Shown: positions 23,539 through 33,121 of the stretch, piece after piece
How positions within the stretch are numbered: the stretch's first letter is position 1
Layout of the letters: every line of letters begins with the position of its first letter
Assembly: GCA_045660865.1 (NCBI GenBank)
Contig: JAZREP010000001.1
Span: 1-64,000, forward strand
Source: CAZRRV01 sp045660865
Lineage (GTDB): Bacteria; Bacillota; Clostridia; Oscillospirales; Acutalibacteraceae
Reading direction: 5' to 3'
Length of the DNA: 64,000 nt
The notes under the pieces: model-generated
Database searches by the model: none
What the model was told of the DNA's origin: nothing
The model's input: only the letters and a program-made list of their open reading frames with translations
Position numbers and translations under genes: made by a program

Positions 23539-23940
23539 ATGGACGTTTTAAAATTGACAAGACAGCTTGGCGCTGCAATTCAAGAAGATGAGCGCTATAA
23601 AAATTATATGGCAGCAAAATTGGCGAACGATAATGACGATGAGCTGCAAAAAAGTATCGGCGAATTCAATATAATCCGTATGTCGCTGGATAAAGAATTC
23701 ACATCGGAAAACAAAAGTGATGAAAAAATTAAGGAATTAAACGAACAACTTCGTACAGTTTATTCTAGAATTATGTCAACAGATTCTATGATTGCTTTTA
23801 ATGAGGCAAAAACTGCGTTAGATGCATTGCTTAATGACGTAAATGCAATCATTACAATGTCTGCCAATGGTGAGGACCCCGAAACTTGCGAGCCTTCACA
23901 TTGTACAGGCAGCTGTTCAACCTGCGGTGGATGCCACTAA
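23539..23940 (+). CDS. YlbF family regulator with Cys-rich tail
   Basis: YlbF/YmcA proteins are small helical factors; in B. subtilis YlbF, YmcA and YaaT form a complex that affects RNase Y action, competence and sporulation. The 133-residue protein is mostly helical (LKLTRQLGAAIQEDERYKNYM) and ends with a Cys-rich tail (CEPSHCTGSCSTCGGCH) holding five cysteines and two histidines, suggesting metal or iron-sulfur binding. AAGGAG precedes ATG. It lies between miaB and mutS, a common clostridial order. Confidence 0.88.
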   Translation: MDVLKLTRQLGAAIQEDERYKNYMAAKLANDNDDELQKSIGEFNIIRMSLDKEFTSENKSDEKIKELNEQLRTVYSRIMSTDSMIAFNEAKTALDALLNDVNAIITMSANGEDPETCEPSHCTGSCSTCGGCH

Positions 23941-23970
23941 TAAACCAATACGTTATAAGGGATGAGCAAG

Positions 23971-26580
23971 GTGAATACTTCGGGAATGTCGCCAATGATG
24001 CGGCAATACGTCGAAATCAAGGAAAAAAATAAAGATAATATTCTCTTTTTTCGTCTGGGCGATTTTTACGAAATGTTTTTTGATGATGCTAAAGTCGCTT
24101 CAGAGGAATTAGACTTAGTTTTGACCGGTAAGGATTGCGGTACCGAGGAGCGTGCTCCTATGTGCGGAGTGCCTTACCACAGCTGCGAGGCGTATATTGC
24201 CCGCTTGGTTGAAAGAGGATATAAAGTAGCTATTTGTGAACAGGTAGAAGACCCTGCAACTGCTAAGGGAATTGTTAAACGTGATGTAGTGCGTGTTATT
24301 ACTCCCGGTACTGTCATTGAGGACAGTATGTTGGATGAAACAAAAAACAATTACTTAGCCTGTCTTAGCATAAGTCCGCAGTATACCGGCATTTGCTTTA
24401 TCGATGCATCTACCGGTGCTGTTCAGGTTACCCAATTTTCGGGCGAAAATGTTGATGCTCAATTGATGGGTGAACTTGGCCGTTATAACCCAAGCGAATT
24501 ATTGGCTCCTAAAACCAAAAGTGAAAATCACCCTGCCGTACGCTTTGCTAAAGAGGTGCTGGGTGTACATATTGAGTTTATTGATAAATCTTTCTATGAT
24601 GAAAAATTGGCAAAGCAACAACTTTTAGATTATTTTGCTGTAAACGATTTGTCTGAAAAAGGACTTAACGACAGCCACACAGGCTGTATTACTGCATTGT
24701 GTGCCGCTATTAGATATTTAAGCGAAACACAAATGCGTGGTACCGCTAGAATGCAGGACGTTAATGTGTATACGCAAGACCAGTATATGCATTTGGATAT
24801 TTCGGCAATTCGTAATTTGGAGCTTTGTGAAACCATACGTGGCAAGGAAAAACGTGGTTCATTACTCTGGGTGCTGGATAAAACAAAATCTCCTATGGGC
24901 AAACGCTTAATCCGTTCTTGGATTGAGCAACCGCTTATGGATATTGGAGGAATTGACCGCCGTTTAGATGCTGTACAGGAGCTTACTGAGGATACTGTTT
25001 TCCGCAGCGAGGTGCGAGAATATTTAACAGGCGTTCACGATATTGAACGTTTGATGACTCGTATCGTTTATGGTACCGCCTCAGCTAAAGAACTGGTTTC
25101 TTTAAAGGAAACTATGTACCGCATACCGTATTTGAAAGCGGCATTAAAAAACTGCAAATCCTCAATGCTCACTACTATAAATGAGCAAATGGATACTTTA
25201 GAGGATATGGCAGAACTTATCGCAACAGTAATTGTTGACGAACCGCCTGCTTCTGTTAAGGATGGAGGAATTATCAAGGAAGGCTATAACGATGAGTTGG
25301 ATTTCCTTCGTGGTGATTTAGAGGGCGGAAAGAATTTTATCTTAGAAATTGAAAAACGAGAGAAAGAAAAGACCGGCATTAAAAACCTTAAAATCCGTTA
25401 CAACAAAGTGTTTGGATATTATATTGAGGTAACAAATTCTTTCTTAGATAAAGTGCCGGATACTTATATACGCAAGCAAACCTTAACTACCTGTGAAAGG
25501 TTTATTACCGATGAATTAAAAAATTTAGAAGCAAGAGTGCTTGGTGCTAAAGAGCGCAGTACTAACCTTGAATTCCAGATTTTTGATTCGGTACGCACTC
25601 AGGTAGCAGGGGAGTTGCAACGCATACAAAAAACTGCTGAGGCTATTGCAAGACTTGATGTTTTAACTTCCTTTGCAGAGGTTTCGGTAGCGCATTTCTA
25701 TATTCGTCCTCAGCTTAATACAGAGGGTGTATTAAAGATTTTGGATGGCCGCCATCCTGTTGTTGAAGCGATTTCAAAGCAACCTTTTGTTCCTAATGAC
25801 ACTTTACTTGATATGCAGGAAAACAGGTGTGCAATTATAACAGGTCCCAATATGGCGGGTAAATCTACATATATGCGTCAGGTTGCGCTTATCAATATTA
25901 TGGCGCAAATCGGCTGTTTTGTTCCTGCAAAATCCGCCTTGCTTCCCATTACCGATGCGGTATTTACACGTGTTGGCGCTTCGGATGATTTGGCATCGGG
26001 AAAATCAACATTTATGGTAGAAATGAGTGAGGTTGCAGCCATTGTTAAAAATGCAACTAAAAACAGCTTGCTGATTTTGGATGAAATTGGCCGTGGCACT
26101 TCTACATATGACGGAATGTCAATTGCCCGTGCAGTACTTGAATATGTTTCAGGGCGACAGACACTTGGCGCTAAAACTTTGTTTGCAACACATTACCACG
26201 AGCTTACACAGCTTGAGGGTATGCTTGAAGGTGTTAAAAACTATAATATTGCCGCAAAGAAAAGCGGTGACGATTTAATCTTCCTGCGCCGCATTGTAAG
26301 AGGCGGTACCGACGAAAGTTATGGTATAGAGGTTGCAAAACTTTCGGGAATATCGGATGTAATAATAAATCGTGCAAAAGCAGTTTTAAAGGAATTGGAG
26401 AACGATGGTAAAGTGGCGGATTTGTCCGTACAACAGCAATCGTCTAAGCCCGTTTCCAACGCCGATGCGCTTGAATTTTTAAATCGACTGCAACGAATGG
26501 ATGCTAATACTATAACACCGATTGAGGCACTTTCAGTTTTAGCAGAATTGATTGCAGAAGCAAAAGAGCTAGACATTTAG
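23971..26580 (+). CDS. mutS: DNA mismatch repair protein MutS
   Basis: MutS recognises mismatches and recruits MutL. The domains are in order: mismatch-binding (NILFFRLGDFYEMFFDDA, holding the Phe-x-Glu motif as FYE), connector, lever and clamp (IRYNKVFGYYIEVTNS), and ATPase with Walker A GPNMAGKST near residue 624 and DEIGRGTSTYDG. I use GTG at 23971 because AAGGG lies 9 bp upstream; the ATG at 23962 touches the Shine-Dalgarno sequence. The ATG reading would add three residues. The length of about 869 residues is normal. Confidence 0.96.
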   Translation: MNTSGMSPMMRQYVEIKEKNKDNILFFRLGDFYEMFFDDAKVASEELDLVLTGKDCGTEERAPMCGVPYHSCEAYIARLVERGYKVAICEQVEDPATAKGIVKRDVVRVITPGTVIEDSMLDETKNNYLACLSISPQYTGICFIDASTGAVQVTQFSGENVDAQLMGELGRYNPSELLAPKTKSENHPAVRFAKEVLGVHIEFIDKSFYDEKLAKQQLLDYFAVNDLSEKGLNDSHTGCITALCAAIRYLSETQMRGTARMQDVNVYTQDQYMHLDISAIRNLELCETIRGKEKRGSLLWVLDKTKSPMGKRLIRSWIEQPLMDIGGIDRRLDAVQELTEDTVFRSEVREYLTGVHDIERLMTRIVYGTASAKELVSLKETMYRIPYLKAALKNCKSSMLTTINEQMDTLEDMAELIATVIVDEPPASVKDGGIIKEGYNDELDFLRGDLEGGKNFILEIEKREKEKTGIKNLKIRYNKVFGYYIEVTNSFLDKVPDTYIRKQTLTTCERFITDELKNLEARVLGAKERSTNLEFQIFDSVRTQVAGELQRIQKTAEAIARLDVLTSFAEVSVAHFYIRPQLNTEGVLKILDGRHPVVEAISKQPFVPNDTLLDMQENRCAIITGPNMAGKSTYMRQVALINIMAQIGCFVPAKSALLPITDAVFTRVGASDDLASGKSTFMVEMSEVAAIVKNATKNSLLILDEIGRGTSTYDGMSIARAVLEYVSGRQTLGAKTLFATHYHELTQLEGMLEGVKNYNIAAKKSGDDLIFLRRIVRGGTDESYGIEVAKLSGISDVIINRAKAVLKELENDGKVADLSVQQQSSKPVSNADALEFLNRLQRMDANTITPIEALSVLAELIAEAKELDI

Positions 26581-26593
26581 GAGGATAACTTAA

Positions 26594-27097
26594 ATGAAAT
26601 TAAAACGATTCAAAATGTTGAGCAAGAAAAAATTCGCCAGATTACCTGTCGGTTTTGAGGATGCTAAAAATTTGTTCAATTTAAAAGCCGACGAACTTAA
26701 CAAAAAGGACAACTTGGTTTGCATTAAACCAAAGAACAGTGAGTTTTATAAGTTTTATTACAAGGTTGACGATAAAAATTTATATGAGAATTATTTGCTT
26801 ATTGCTAATTTGGCGGAAGATGACGAGGGCGCAAAAGTAGAATACAGATTTGTATTTGACAATTTTATGTTCTGGTACACTAAAATTTTATCTCTTCTTT
26901 GCTTAATAGTACCGATTTTAACTGCAATTTTTGCAAAATTCTCCTTTGGAAAAGCTAATCTTTTGGTTTATATACCGCTTGCTATTATTGCTATTTTCGG
27001 TGCTGTATCGTTAATTGTCTTCAAAGAAAACAAAAACAAGGCTGAAGATATATTAAGCGCCTTTGAAAACTTTTTAATTGACACCTTTAATGATTGA
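26594..27097 (+). CDS. Hypothetical two-helix membrane protein between mutS and mutL
   Basis: I do not recognise this 167-residue protein. The first 95 residues are soluble-looking, basic at the start and rich in Lys, Asp and aromatic residues (NSEFYKFYYKVDDKNLYENY). Two transmembrane helices follow (about residues 97-113 and 121-139), and then a short charged helical tail (ENKNKAEDILSAFENFL). Spacing to both neighbours is 10-15 bp and both this gene and mutL have ribosome-binding sites, so it is a true operon member. No link to mismatch repair is visible. Confidence 0.8.
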   Translation: MKLKRFKMLSKKKFARLPVGFEDAKNLFNLKADELNKKDNLVCIKPKNSEFYKFYYKVDDKNLYENYLLIANLAEDDEGAKVEYRFVFDNFMFWYTKILSLLCLIVPILTAIFAKFSFGKANLLVYIPLAIIAIFGAVSLIVFKENKNKAEDILSAFENFLIDTFND

Positions 27098-27107
27098 GGA
27101 AAATTAG

Positions 27108-28997
27108 ATGCCAAGAATACATCTTTTAGACAAAGCAGTTGCTGAGCTTATAGCCGCAGGTGAGGTTGTAGAGCGTCCTGCGTCGGTAATTAAAGAACTG
27201 CTTGAAAACGCCATTGATGCCGGTAGCACACAAATTACGGTAGAAATTGAGAACGGCGGCATTACCTTTATGCGCGTTACCGATAACGGTTGCGGTATTG
27301 CGCGAGAGGATGTTGAAACTGCCTTTTTGCGTCACGCTACCAGTAAGATTAAGACCGGTGATGATTTGGATAATATTTTGACACTAGGCTTTAGGGGAGA
27401 GGCGCTTGCCGCCGTATCCTCTGTTTCTAATGTTACAATCGTCACTAAAACTGCTGATTCTGAGGTAGGCGCAAGCTATACCGTCAGCGGTGGTGTCGGC
27501 GGCGAATTAAACGATGCAGGATGTCCTAACGGCACCTCAATTACTGTGCAGGACTTGTTCTTTAATACTCCTGCCAGAATGAAATTCTTGAAAAAGGATG
27601 TGTCAGAGGGTAATGCAGTTGCCACAGTTGTTGAGCGTTTGGCACTTTCGCATCCTGAAGTTGCCTTTAAGCTTTTGCGTGACAGAAAAACAGTCCTTAC
27701 TACATCTGGTGACGGCAAGTTAATGTCGGCTATTTATTCGGTTTGTGGTCGTCAATTTGCTTCCGGACTCATTGAGATAAGCACAGAGTGGAATGGTATT
27801 AAAGTTTCGGGTTATATCTGCCGCCCTGTTAATTGCAAACCCAATCGCAACAGCCAATTTGTATTCTTAAACGGCAGATTTATAAAATCTGGAACAGTTT
27901 CGTACGCTTTAGACCAGGCGTACAAAAATTCGTCAATGGTTGGGAAATTTCCTGCCGCTGTAATAGCTTTGGAAATTCCTGCCGGAATGGTCGATGTGAA
28001 TGTGCATCCCGCTAAAATTGAAGTTCGTTTTTCTAATGAAAAATTGATTTTTGATGCAGTATATTCAGCCGCAAAGGACGCCTTGCTCTCTAAGGATGAA
28101 AGGCCCGAATTTGTAGCAAAGAAGCCTATTGCCGTAACGAATGTTCCAATAAAAGAATATAAACAGATGCCCTTGGAACACAAACCTGATGAGCAAAAGC
28201 AAATTGAGGTTTTTGTCGAGCATATTAAAACCGAGGGTCAAAAACCAACAGCAAAGCCAAGTGAACCTATGCTCCGTGCATCAGATTGCTTACCGGTAGG
28301 TGAAAACAGCCAAGAGGCTGTTAAAAAAGCGGTTGAGAGTTATTTACAGGGCACCCCTGTAACACCTATTGTTACTCAAAAACCGCAAGAAGAGCCTATA
28401 CAAACCACCACACAACCTGAAATTAAAGAATCAGAGCCCATTAGTTTTATCGGTGAGATTTTTTCAACTTATATTTTAGCCCAAAAAGGGGAGGCGGTTT
28501 ATCTTATTGATAAGCATGCCGCCCACGAGCGAATTTTGTATAATCAGTTAAAAGAACGTGTTGCTGTACAGCAACAGCTTTTGCTTTCACCTCAGGTGGT
28601 AGCGTTGTCGGCGGCAGATTACGGAACATTGATTGAGAATTCAAAATTGATTGATTCAGCCGGCTTTGATTTAGAAGATTTCGGCAATGGTAATATTATA
28701 GTCAGAGGTTTGCCGGCAAGCCTTGCTAAAGAGGACTTGGCGTCACTTTTAACAGAGTTAGCTGAAAACCTACGTAAAAAATACACTACCGACTTAGAGC
28801 GTGTAGATAATTTATATCATACAATTGCTTGCAAAGCCGCTATAAAGGCAGGGTTTAGGTCGGATAGGCTGGAATTGGAACAGCTTGCAAAAACCGTGTT
28901 ACAGGATAACGATATTATGTACTGTCCTCACGGCAGACCTGTTGCGGTTAAGCTGACCAAAACCTTTATTGAAAAACAGTTCGGCAGGATACAGTAA
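27108..28997 (+). CDS. mutL: DNA mismatch repair protein MutL
   Basis: MutL couples mismatch recognition to strand cutting. The N-terminal GHKL ATPase is complete (VIKELLENAIDAGS, VTDNGCGI, LGFRGEALAAVSSVSNV). A variable linker follows (about residues 335-440), then the C-terminal dimer/endonuclease domain: DKHAAHERILYNQ near 465, CKAAIKAG and CPHGRPV. Compared with the usual endonuclease motif DQHAxxExxxxE, the second position is Lys and the final Glu is Asn, so nicking activity may be altered. The stop overlaps the miaA start (TAATG). Confidence 0.95.
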   Translation: MPRIHLLDKAVAELIAAGEVVERPASVIKELLENAIDAGSTQITVEIENGGITFMRVTDNGCGIAREDVETAFLRHATSKIKTGDDLDNILTLGFRGEALAAVSSVSNVTIVTKTADSEVGASYTVSGGVGGELNDAGCPNGTSITVQDLFFNTPARMKFLKKDVSEGNAVATVVERLALSHPEVAFKLLRDRKTVLTTSGDGKLMSAIYSVCGRQFASGLIEISTEWNGIKVSGYICRPVNCKPNRNSQFVFLNGRFIKSGTVSYALDQAYKNSSMVGKFPAAVIALEIPAGMVDVNVHPAKIEVRFSNEKLIFDAVYSAAKDALLSKDERPEFVAKKPIAVTNVPIKEYKQMPLEHKPDEQKQIEVFVEHIKTEGQKPTAKPSEPMLRASDCLPVGENSQEAVKKAVESYLQGTPVTPIVTQKPQEEPIQTTTQPEIKESEPISFIGEIFSTYILAQKGEAVYLIDKHAAHERILYNQLKERVAVQQQLLLSPQVVALSAADYGTLIENSKLIDSAGFDLEDFGNGNIIVRGLPASLAKEDLASLLTELAENLRKKYTTDLERVDNLYHTIACKAAIKAGFRSDRLELEQLAKTVLQDNDIMYCPHGRPVAVKLTKTFIEKQFGRIQ

Positions 28998-29926
28998 TGG
29001 AAAAAATCAAACTGGTTACTGTTGTAGGGCCTACTGCATCGGGTAAAACGGCATTGTCTATAAAAATAGCACAACTGTTAAACGGTGAAATCGTTTCGGC
29101 AGATTCAATGCAAATTTATAAAGGTATGCCGATTGCCTCAGCGGTACCCACTATAGAGGAACGCTGTGGAATTCCGCATCATTTCATTGAAATATTAGAG
29201 CCTACTACAAGGTTTACGGTTGCGGATTATGTATCCAAGGCACATTCTGTTATAGCAGATATAACTGAGCGTGGTAAAACTGCTGTTGTAGTGGGTGGCA
29301 CAGGGTTGTATATTGACAGTTTGTTGCAAAACATAACTTTTGGTCACGAGCAGGATGATGATTCCGCAGTCCGTAATGCATTACTGAAAGAAGCGGAGGA
29401 AAAGGGGATAGAAACCCTTTACAACCGCCTTGTAGAAATAGATTCGCAAACAGCTAAACGATTACACATTAACGATAAAAAGCGCATAATTCGTGCGCTG
29501 GAAGTTTATGCTCTTACGGGCAAAACCTTAACGGAACAGAATGAGGCCTCTAAACTTGAAGCACCTATATATGAACCCTTTATTATAGGCTTGCGCTTTT
29601 CTGACCGTGAAAAACTTTATGACCGCATTAACCGACGTGTTGATATAATGCTTGAAAACGGTCTTATTGAGGAGGCACGTGCATCTTTTAACAGAAGCTG
29701 TGATTATCCTACCGCTTATGCCGCAATAGGTCATAAAGAACTTTTTGGGTATTTTGAGGGCAGAATAACATTAGATGAGGCTGTTGAAAATTTAAAACGT
29801 GCAACACGCCGCTATGCTAAAAGACAGATGACCTGGTTTAACCGAAATGAGGACATTCATTGGATTGAGGCAGATGTGGTAGAAGATGTTTTTGATACGG
29901 CAGCTGAACTACTTAAAAATTTTTAA
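28997..29926 (+). CDS. miaA: tRNA dimethylallyltransferase MiaA
   Basis: MiaA adds an isopentenyl group from DMAPP to A37 of tRNAs, the substrate later modified by MiaB. The 309-residue protein has the P-loop VGPTASGKTALS near residue 10, DSMQIYKGMPIASA, and the catalytic and tRNA-binding blocks GGTGLYIDSL and KRATRRYAKRQMTWFNR. It is translationally coupled to mutL. Confidence 0.96.
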   Translation: MEKIKLVTVVGPTASGKTALSIKIAQLLNGEIVSADSMQIYKGMPIASAVPTIEERCGIPHHFIEILEPTTRFTVADYVSKAHSVIADITERGKTAVVVGGTGLYIDSLLQNITFGHEQDDDSAVRNALLKEAEEKGIETLYNRLVEIDSQTAKRLHINDKKRIIRALEVYALTGKTLTEQNEASKLEAPIYEPFIIGLRFSDREKLYDRINRRVDIMLENGLIEEARASFNRSCDYPTAYAAIGHKELFGYFEGRITLDEAVENLKRATRRYAKRQMTWFNRNEDIHWIEADVVEDVFDTAAELLKNF

Positions 29927-29946
29927 ATTGAAAGGCAGGTGATACT

Positions 29947-31155
29947 GTGCGCACAAAAGAATTAACCTTTGTTAAATGGATAGCAATCGGATTTCTGGTA
30001 ATCTATCTTGTGCATCAGTTTTATTCTTCTGTTTATAATCCCTTAGTTACCGATATGGTAGTATATGACTCTTCATACGTGGGAGTTGAGCTCGAAACCC
30101 TTTTTGTAAGAAACGAATCATTGGTTTCATCAAATGAAGGCGGTTATAAAAGCTATTCGGTAAGCGAAGGCGGTAAGGTTGCCAAAAACGGTGTAATCGC
30201 CGCAGTTTATCAAACAGCTGAGCAGGCGGCTTTGCGTAATAGTATCCGCCAAATTGAAGAACAGATTGAAGTTTTAACAAAAACTCAAAACTACACCGAG
30301 TTTAACAACACCGACCTCTCGTTGCTCAATCAAAAAATTAACGCATCATTTTCAAACCTGCTTGACAGCGGAAAAACAGGAAAACTAAGCAGTTCCTCTG
30401 ATGCGGCAAACGAACTTTTACAAAACCTTAACCGTAAAAACATCGTTACGGGAACAGAGCAAAATTACACATCTTTAATTGCCAGCTTAAATGCACAGCT
30501 GACATCTTTACAAACACAGCATACAGTAAGCCAAAATGTGATTAGAGCTAACGATTCTGGCTATTTTATATCGAAAGCAGACGGCTATGAAAATGCTGTT
30601 AGTGTGGACGAGCTGTCTAAACTTACGGTTGAAAAGTTTGAAAACATCAAGCCTGAATCGGTTGAAAAAGGTGTAATCGGTAAAATTGTTTCAGACTACG
30701 AATGGTATATCTTGGCTAAGGTGCCGATAGAATATTCATTCCAACTTGCCGAAGGACAAAAAGCCACTTTAAAAACCTCTTTGGCAACAGTACAAGAACT
30801 CACAACTAAGGTAGTGAGTATTAACCGTGAGGGCGATTCGGATTCGGCTTTAATAGTTTTCTCTTGCACTAATATGAACTCTGAACTCGCTTCAACACGC
30901 CATCACACAGTCACCCTTGTAACTGAAAGCTACAGCGGCTTGAAAGTAAACAAAAAAGCTGTTCGTATGATTGACGGTAAAAAAGGAGTGTACACCTATA
31001 CTGCCTCTCAGGTGCATTTTGTACCTATAAAGGTAGTCTATACCACCTCGTCCTTTGTCATTTGTGAAAAAGGCACCGATAATGGTTCTTTGCGCTTATA
31101 TGATGAGGTAATTGTTAAAGGAAAGGGGTTGTATGATGGAAAAATCATTGATTGA
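29947..31155 (+). CDS. HlyD-like membrane-anchored protein
   Basis: This 402-residue protein has a basic start, one transmembrane helix (about residues 9-27) and a long extracytoplasmic part. That part shows HlyD/membrane-fusion features: a barrel-sandwich half near residues 65-85 (VSEGGKVAKNGVIAAVYQT), a coiled-coil region about residues 90-200 with Gln/Asn/Ser-rich sequence, then beta-rich repeats. No ABC transporter gene is nearby. It lies at the head of the ylmE-sepF-ylmH-divIVA division cluster and overlaps ylmE by about 23 bp, so a cell-envelope or division link is plausible but unproven. Confidence 0.75.
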   Translation: MRTKELTFVKWIAIGFLVIYLVHQFYSSVYNPLVTDMVVYDSSYVGVELETLFVRNESLVSSNEGGYKSYSVSEGGKVAKNGVIAAVYQTAEQAALRNSIRQIEEQIEVLTKTQNYTEFNNTDLSLLNQKINASFSNLLDSGKTGKLSSSSDAANELLQNLNRKNIVTGTEQNYTSLIASLNAQLTSLQTQHTVSQNVIRANDSGYFISKADGYENAVSVDELSKLTVEKFENIKPESVEKGVIGKIVSDYEWYILAKVPIEYSFQLAEGQKATLKTSLATVQELTTKVVSINREGDSDSALIVFSCTNMNSELASTRHHTVTLVTESYSGLKVNKKAVRMIDGKKGVYTYTASQVHFVPIKVVYTTSSFVICEKGTDNGSLRLYDEVIVKGKGLYDGKIID

Positions 31156-31855
31156 TGAAAAAATTGCAATTTTTGATGATAATTTTTGCTATATAAAAGA
31201 ACAACTCAACAAGGCGGCTCTTGATTCGGGTCGTAAGGCGGAGGATATAGTTTTACTAGCCGCTACCAAAACAGTACCAACAGAGGTTATAAATCACGCA
31301 GTTGATAACGGATTAAAGTTTATAGGCGAAAACCGAGTTCAAGAATTTATTTCAAAATATCAAGAACTGAAGCCTTGTACACGGCACTTTATCGGTCACT
31401 TGCAAACCAATAAAGTTAAAGATATCATCGATAAGGTTGATATGATTCAGTCGGTACATTCATTAAAGCTTGCAAAGGAAATTTCAAAACAATGTGAACG
31501 TGTCGGTAAGGATATGGACATACTGCTTGAAATTAACATTGGCAGGGAAGAAAATAAAAGCGGATTTTTTGAGGAAAGTTTGAGCGAAGCGCTTAGCGAA
31601 ATCTCAAAAATTGAGCATATTCACATTAAAGGTCTTATGGCAATCCCTCCAATTTGTGAAAATGAAAGCGATTTGGAAAAATATTTTTTGAAAATGCAAC
31701 AACTGTTTGTTGAAATTCGAAACAAAAACCTTTATAATGTAAATATGGTATATCTATCTATGGGTATGTCGGAGGATTTTCCTCTTGCTATCAGATGCGG
31801 TGCGAACATGGTGCGCATCGGTTCTGCGTTATTTGGTAAAAGAAATTACAATTAA
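31133..31855 (+). CDS. ylmE: YggS/YlmE family pyridoxal-phosphate-binding protein
   Basis: These proteins bind PLP on a lone TIM barrel and help keep free PLP balanced; no catalytic reaction is established. Family motifs are visible: LLAATKTVP with the PLP lysine, FIGENRVQEFISKY, HFIGHLQTNKVK, LSMGMSEDFPLAI and RIGSALFG. The ATG at 31133 (or 31136) follows AAAGGGG, inside the end of the preceding gene. The gene before sepF in Gram-positives is typically this one. Confidence 0.94.
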   Translation: MMEKSLIDEKIAIFDDNFCYIKEQLNKAALDSGRKAEDIVLLAATKTVPTEVINHAVDNGLKFIGENRVQEFISKYQELKPCTRHFIGHLQTNKVKDIIDKVDMIQSVHSLKLAKEISKQCERVGKDMDILLEINIGREENKSGFFEESLSEALSEISKIEHIHIKGLMAIPPICENESDLEKYFLKMQQLFVEIRNKNLYNVNMVYLSMGMSEDFPLAIRCGANMVRIGSALFGKRNYN

Positions 31856-31872
31856 AAATAGGAGATGTTATT

Positions 31873-32331
31873 ATGGGATTTTTAGACAAGATTAAAGACA
31901 TGGTTAGCGTTACTGAGGACGATTTTGACGATGAGGTTGAAATGTCCTCCAACTCCAGAGCAAATTATGATGATGAGCCTGTAGTAGAGCGTCCTGCTCG
32001 CCGCGGTTTTTCTAAGGTTCAGCCGGCTACAGATATCAACTCCAGAAGCGCATCACAGATGCAGGTTGTATTAGTTAAGCCTGAGCGTTTTGATGAGGCT
32101 ACAGCAATTGCAGACCATCTTAATTTCAAACGCACAGTTGTTTTAAACTTAGAGGTTGCAAGCAAGGAAACCAGCCGTCGCTTGCTCGACTTTTTGAGCG
32201 GCGCAGCTTATATTAAGAACGGCGAAATCAAAAAGGTTGCTAACAGCACTTATATCATTACTCCTTGTAATGTTGATGTTACAGGCGAATTGATTTCTGA
32301 CGAGATTGACACCAGCGGACTGTATTTCTAA
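31873..32331 (+). CDS. sepF: Cell division protein SepF
   Basis: SepF tethers FtsZ to the membrane and bundles its filaments. The 152-residue protein has the N-terminal amphipathic helix MGFLDKIKDMV for membrane binding, an acidic linker, and the core domain with VLVKPERFDEATAIADHL and LDFLSGAAYIKNG. The stop overlaps the ylmH start. Confidence 0.96.
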   Translation: MGFLDKIKDMVSVTEDDFDDEVEMSSNSRANYDDEPVVERPARRGFSKVQPATDINSRSASQMQVVLVKPERFDEATAIADHLNFKRTVVLNLEVASKETSRRLLDFLSGAAYIKNGEIKKVANSTYIITPCNVDVTGELISDEIDTSGLYF

Positions 32332-33077
32332 TGCAGGATAAAACCAACCTGCCTTCAAGAATACAGGACGCTGTCCTGTTTGTTCAGCGCAGGAATTGTC
32401 CTAAGTTCATAGGCTTTCTTTCAGAGCAGGAGGCTTCGCTTGCTTTGTCTAATCTTAAGTACGTCACCGACGTATCCTATCGCCTTTGGGCAGGGTACGA
32501 GGAGGGTGAGCGTGCTGTTTTGGGCATTTTTCCGCTCGATATGGAGATAGACACAGCAGTTTTTCCTATTGTTGCGGTCTGCTTTAGTTATCGTGAACAG
32601 GATAAACTTTCTCATAGGGATTTTCTCGGCGCATTGATGGCACTTGGAATTGAGCGTGATACCGTAGGTGATATTGCGGTAGATACGGGGAAAACAATAG
32701 TATTTCTCCATAAGAACATAGCGGATTATTGTTTGTCTCAAATACAAAAGATAGGCTCGGTTGGTGTTTCGGTTAACATTACTAATGCTAACAATCTGTC
32801 GTTGACAAAACGCTTTGAAGAAAAAAGCACAACAATTGCTTCTACTCGTTTAGATAATATTGTGGGCGCTATCTGTAACTTGTCACGCTCTAAAGCTCTT
32901 TTACTGATTGAAGATGGCTTTGTTGCAATAGACGGTATTATAACCACAAAAAGCACAAAGCAAATATCTGGTAATTGTAAGCTTTCGGTTCGTGGTTACG
33001 GAAAGTTTGTTGTTACAGCAGTGGACCAAACAACCCGTAAGGGCAGAATTATACTTGAATACAAAAAATACATTTAA
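32331..33077 (+). CDS. ylmH: YlmH-like S4-domain RNA-binding protein
   Basis: The 248-residue protein has an N-terminal YlmH domain (FIGFLSEQEASLAL, DFLGALMALGIERDTVGDI) and a C-terminal S4 RNA-binding domain (TRLDNIVGAICNLSRSKALLLI, SVRGYGKFVV). YlmH homologues have been linked to ribosome quality control. Its position between sepF and divIVA is conserved in Firmicutes. Confidence 0.93.
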   Translation: MQDKTNLPSRIQDAVLFVQRRNCPKFIGFLSEQEASLALSNLKYVTDVSYRLWAGYEEGERAVLGIFPLDMEIDTAVFPIVAVCFSYREQDKLSHRDFLGALMALGIERDTVGDIAVDTGKTIVFLHKNIADYCLSQIQKIGSVGVSVNITNANNLSLTKRFEEKSTTIASTRLDNIVGAICNLSRSKALLLIEDGFVAIDGIITTKSTKQISGNCKLSVRGYGKFVVTAVDQTTRKGRIILEYKKYI

Positions 33078-33121
33078 TAGGCTAATTTTTAGCCGGTTTA
33101 TTGAAAATAAGGGGGATAAAT

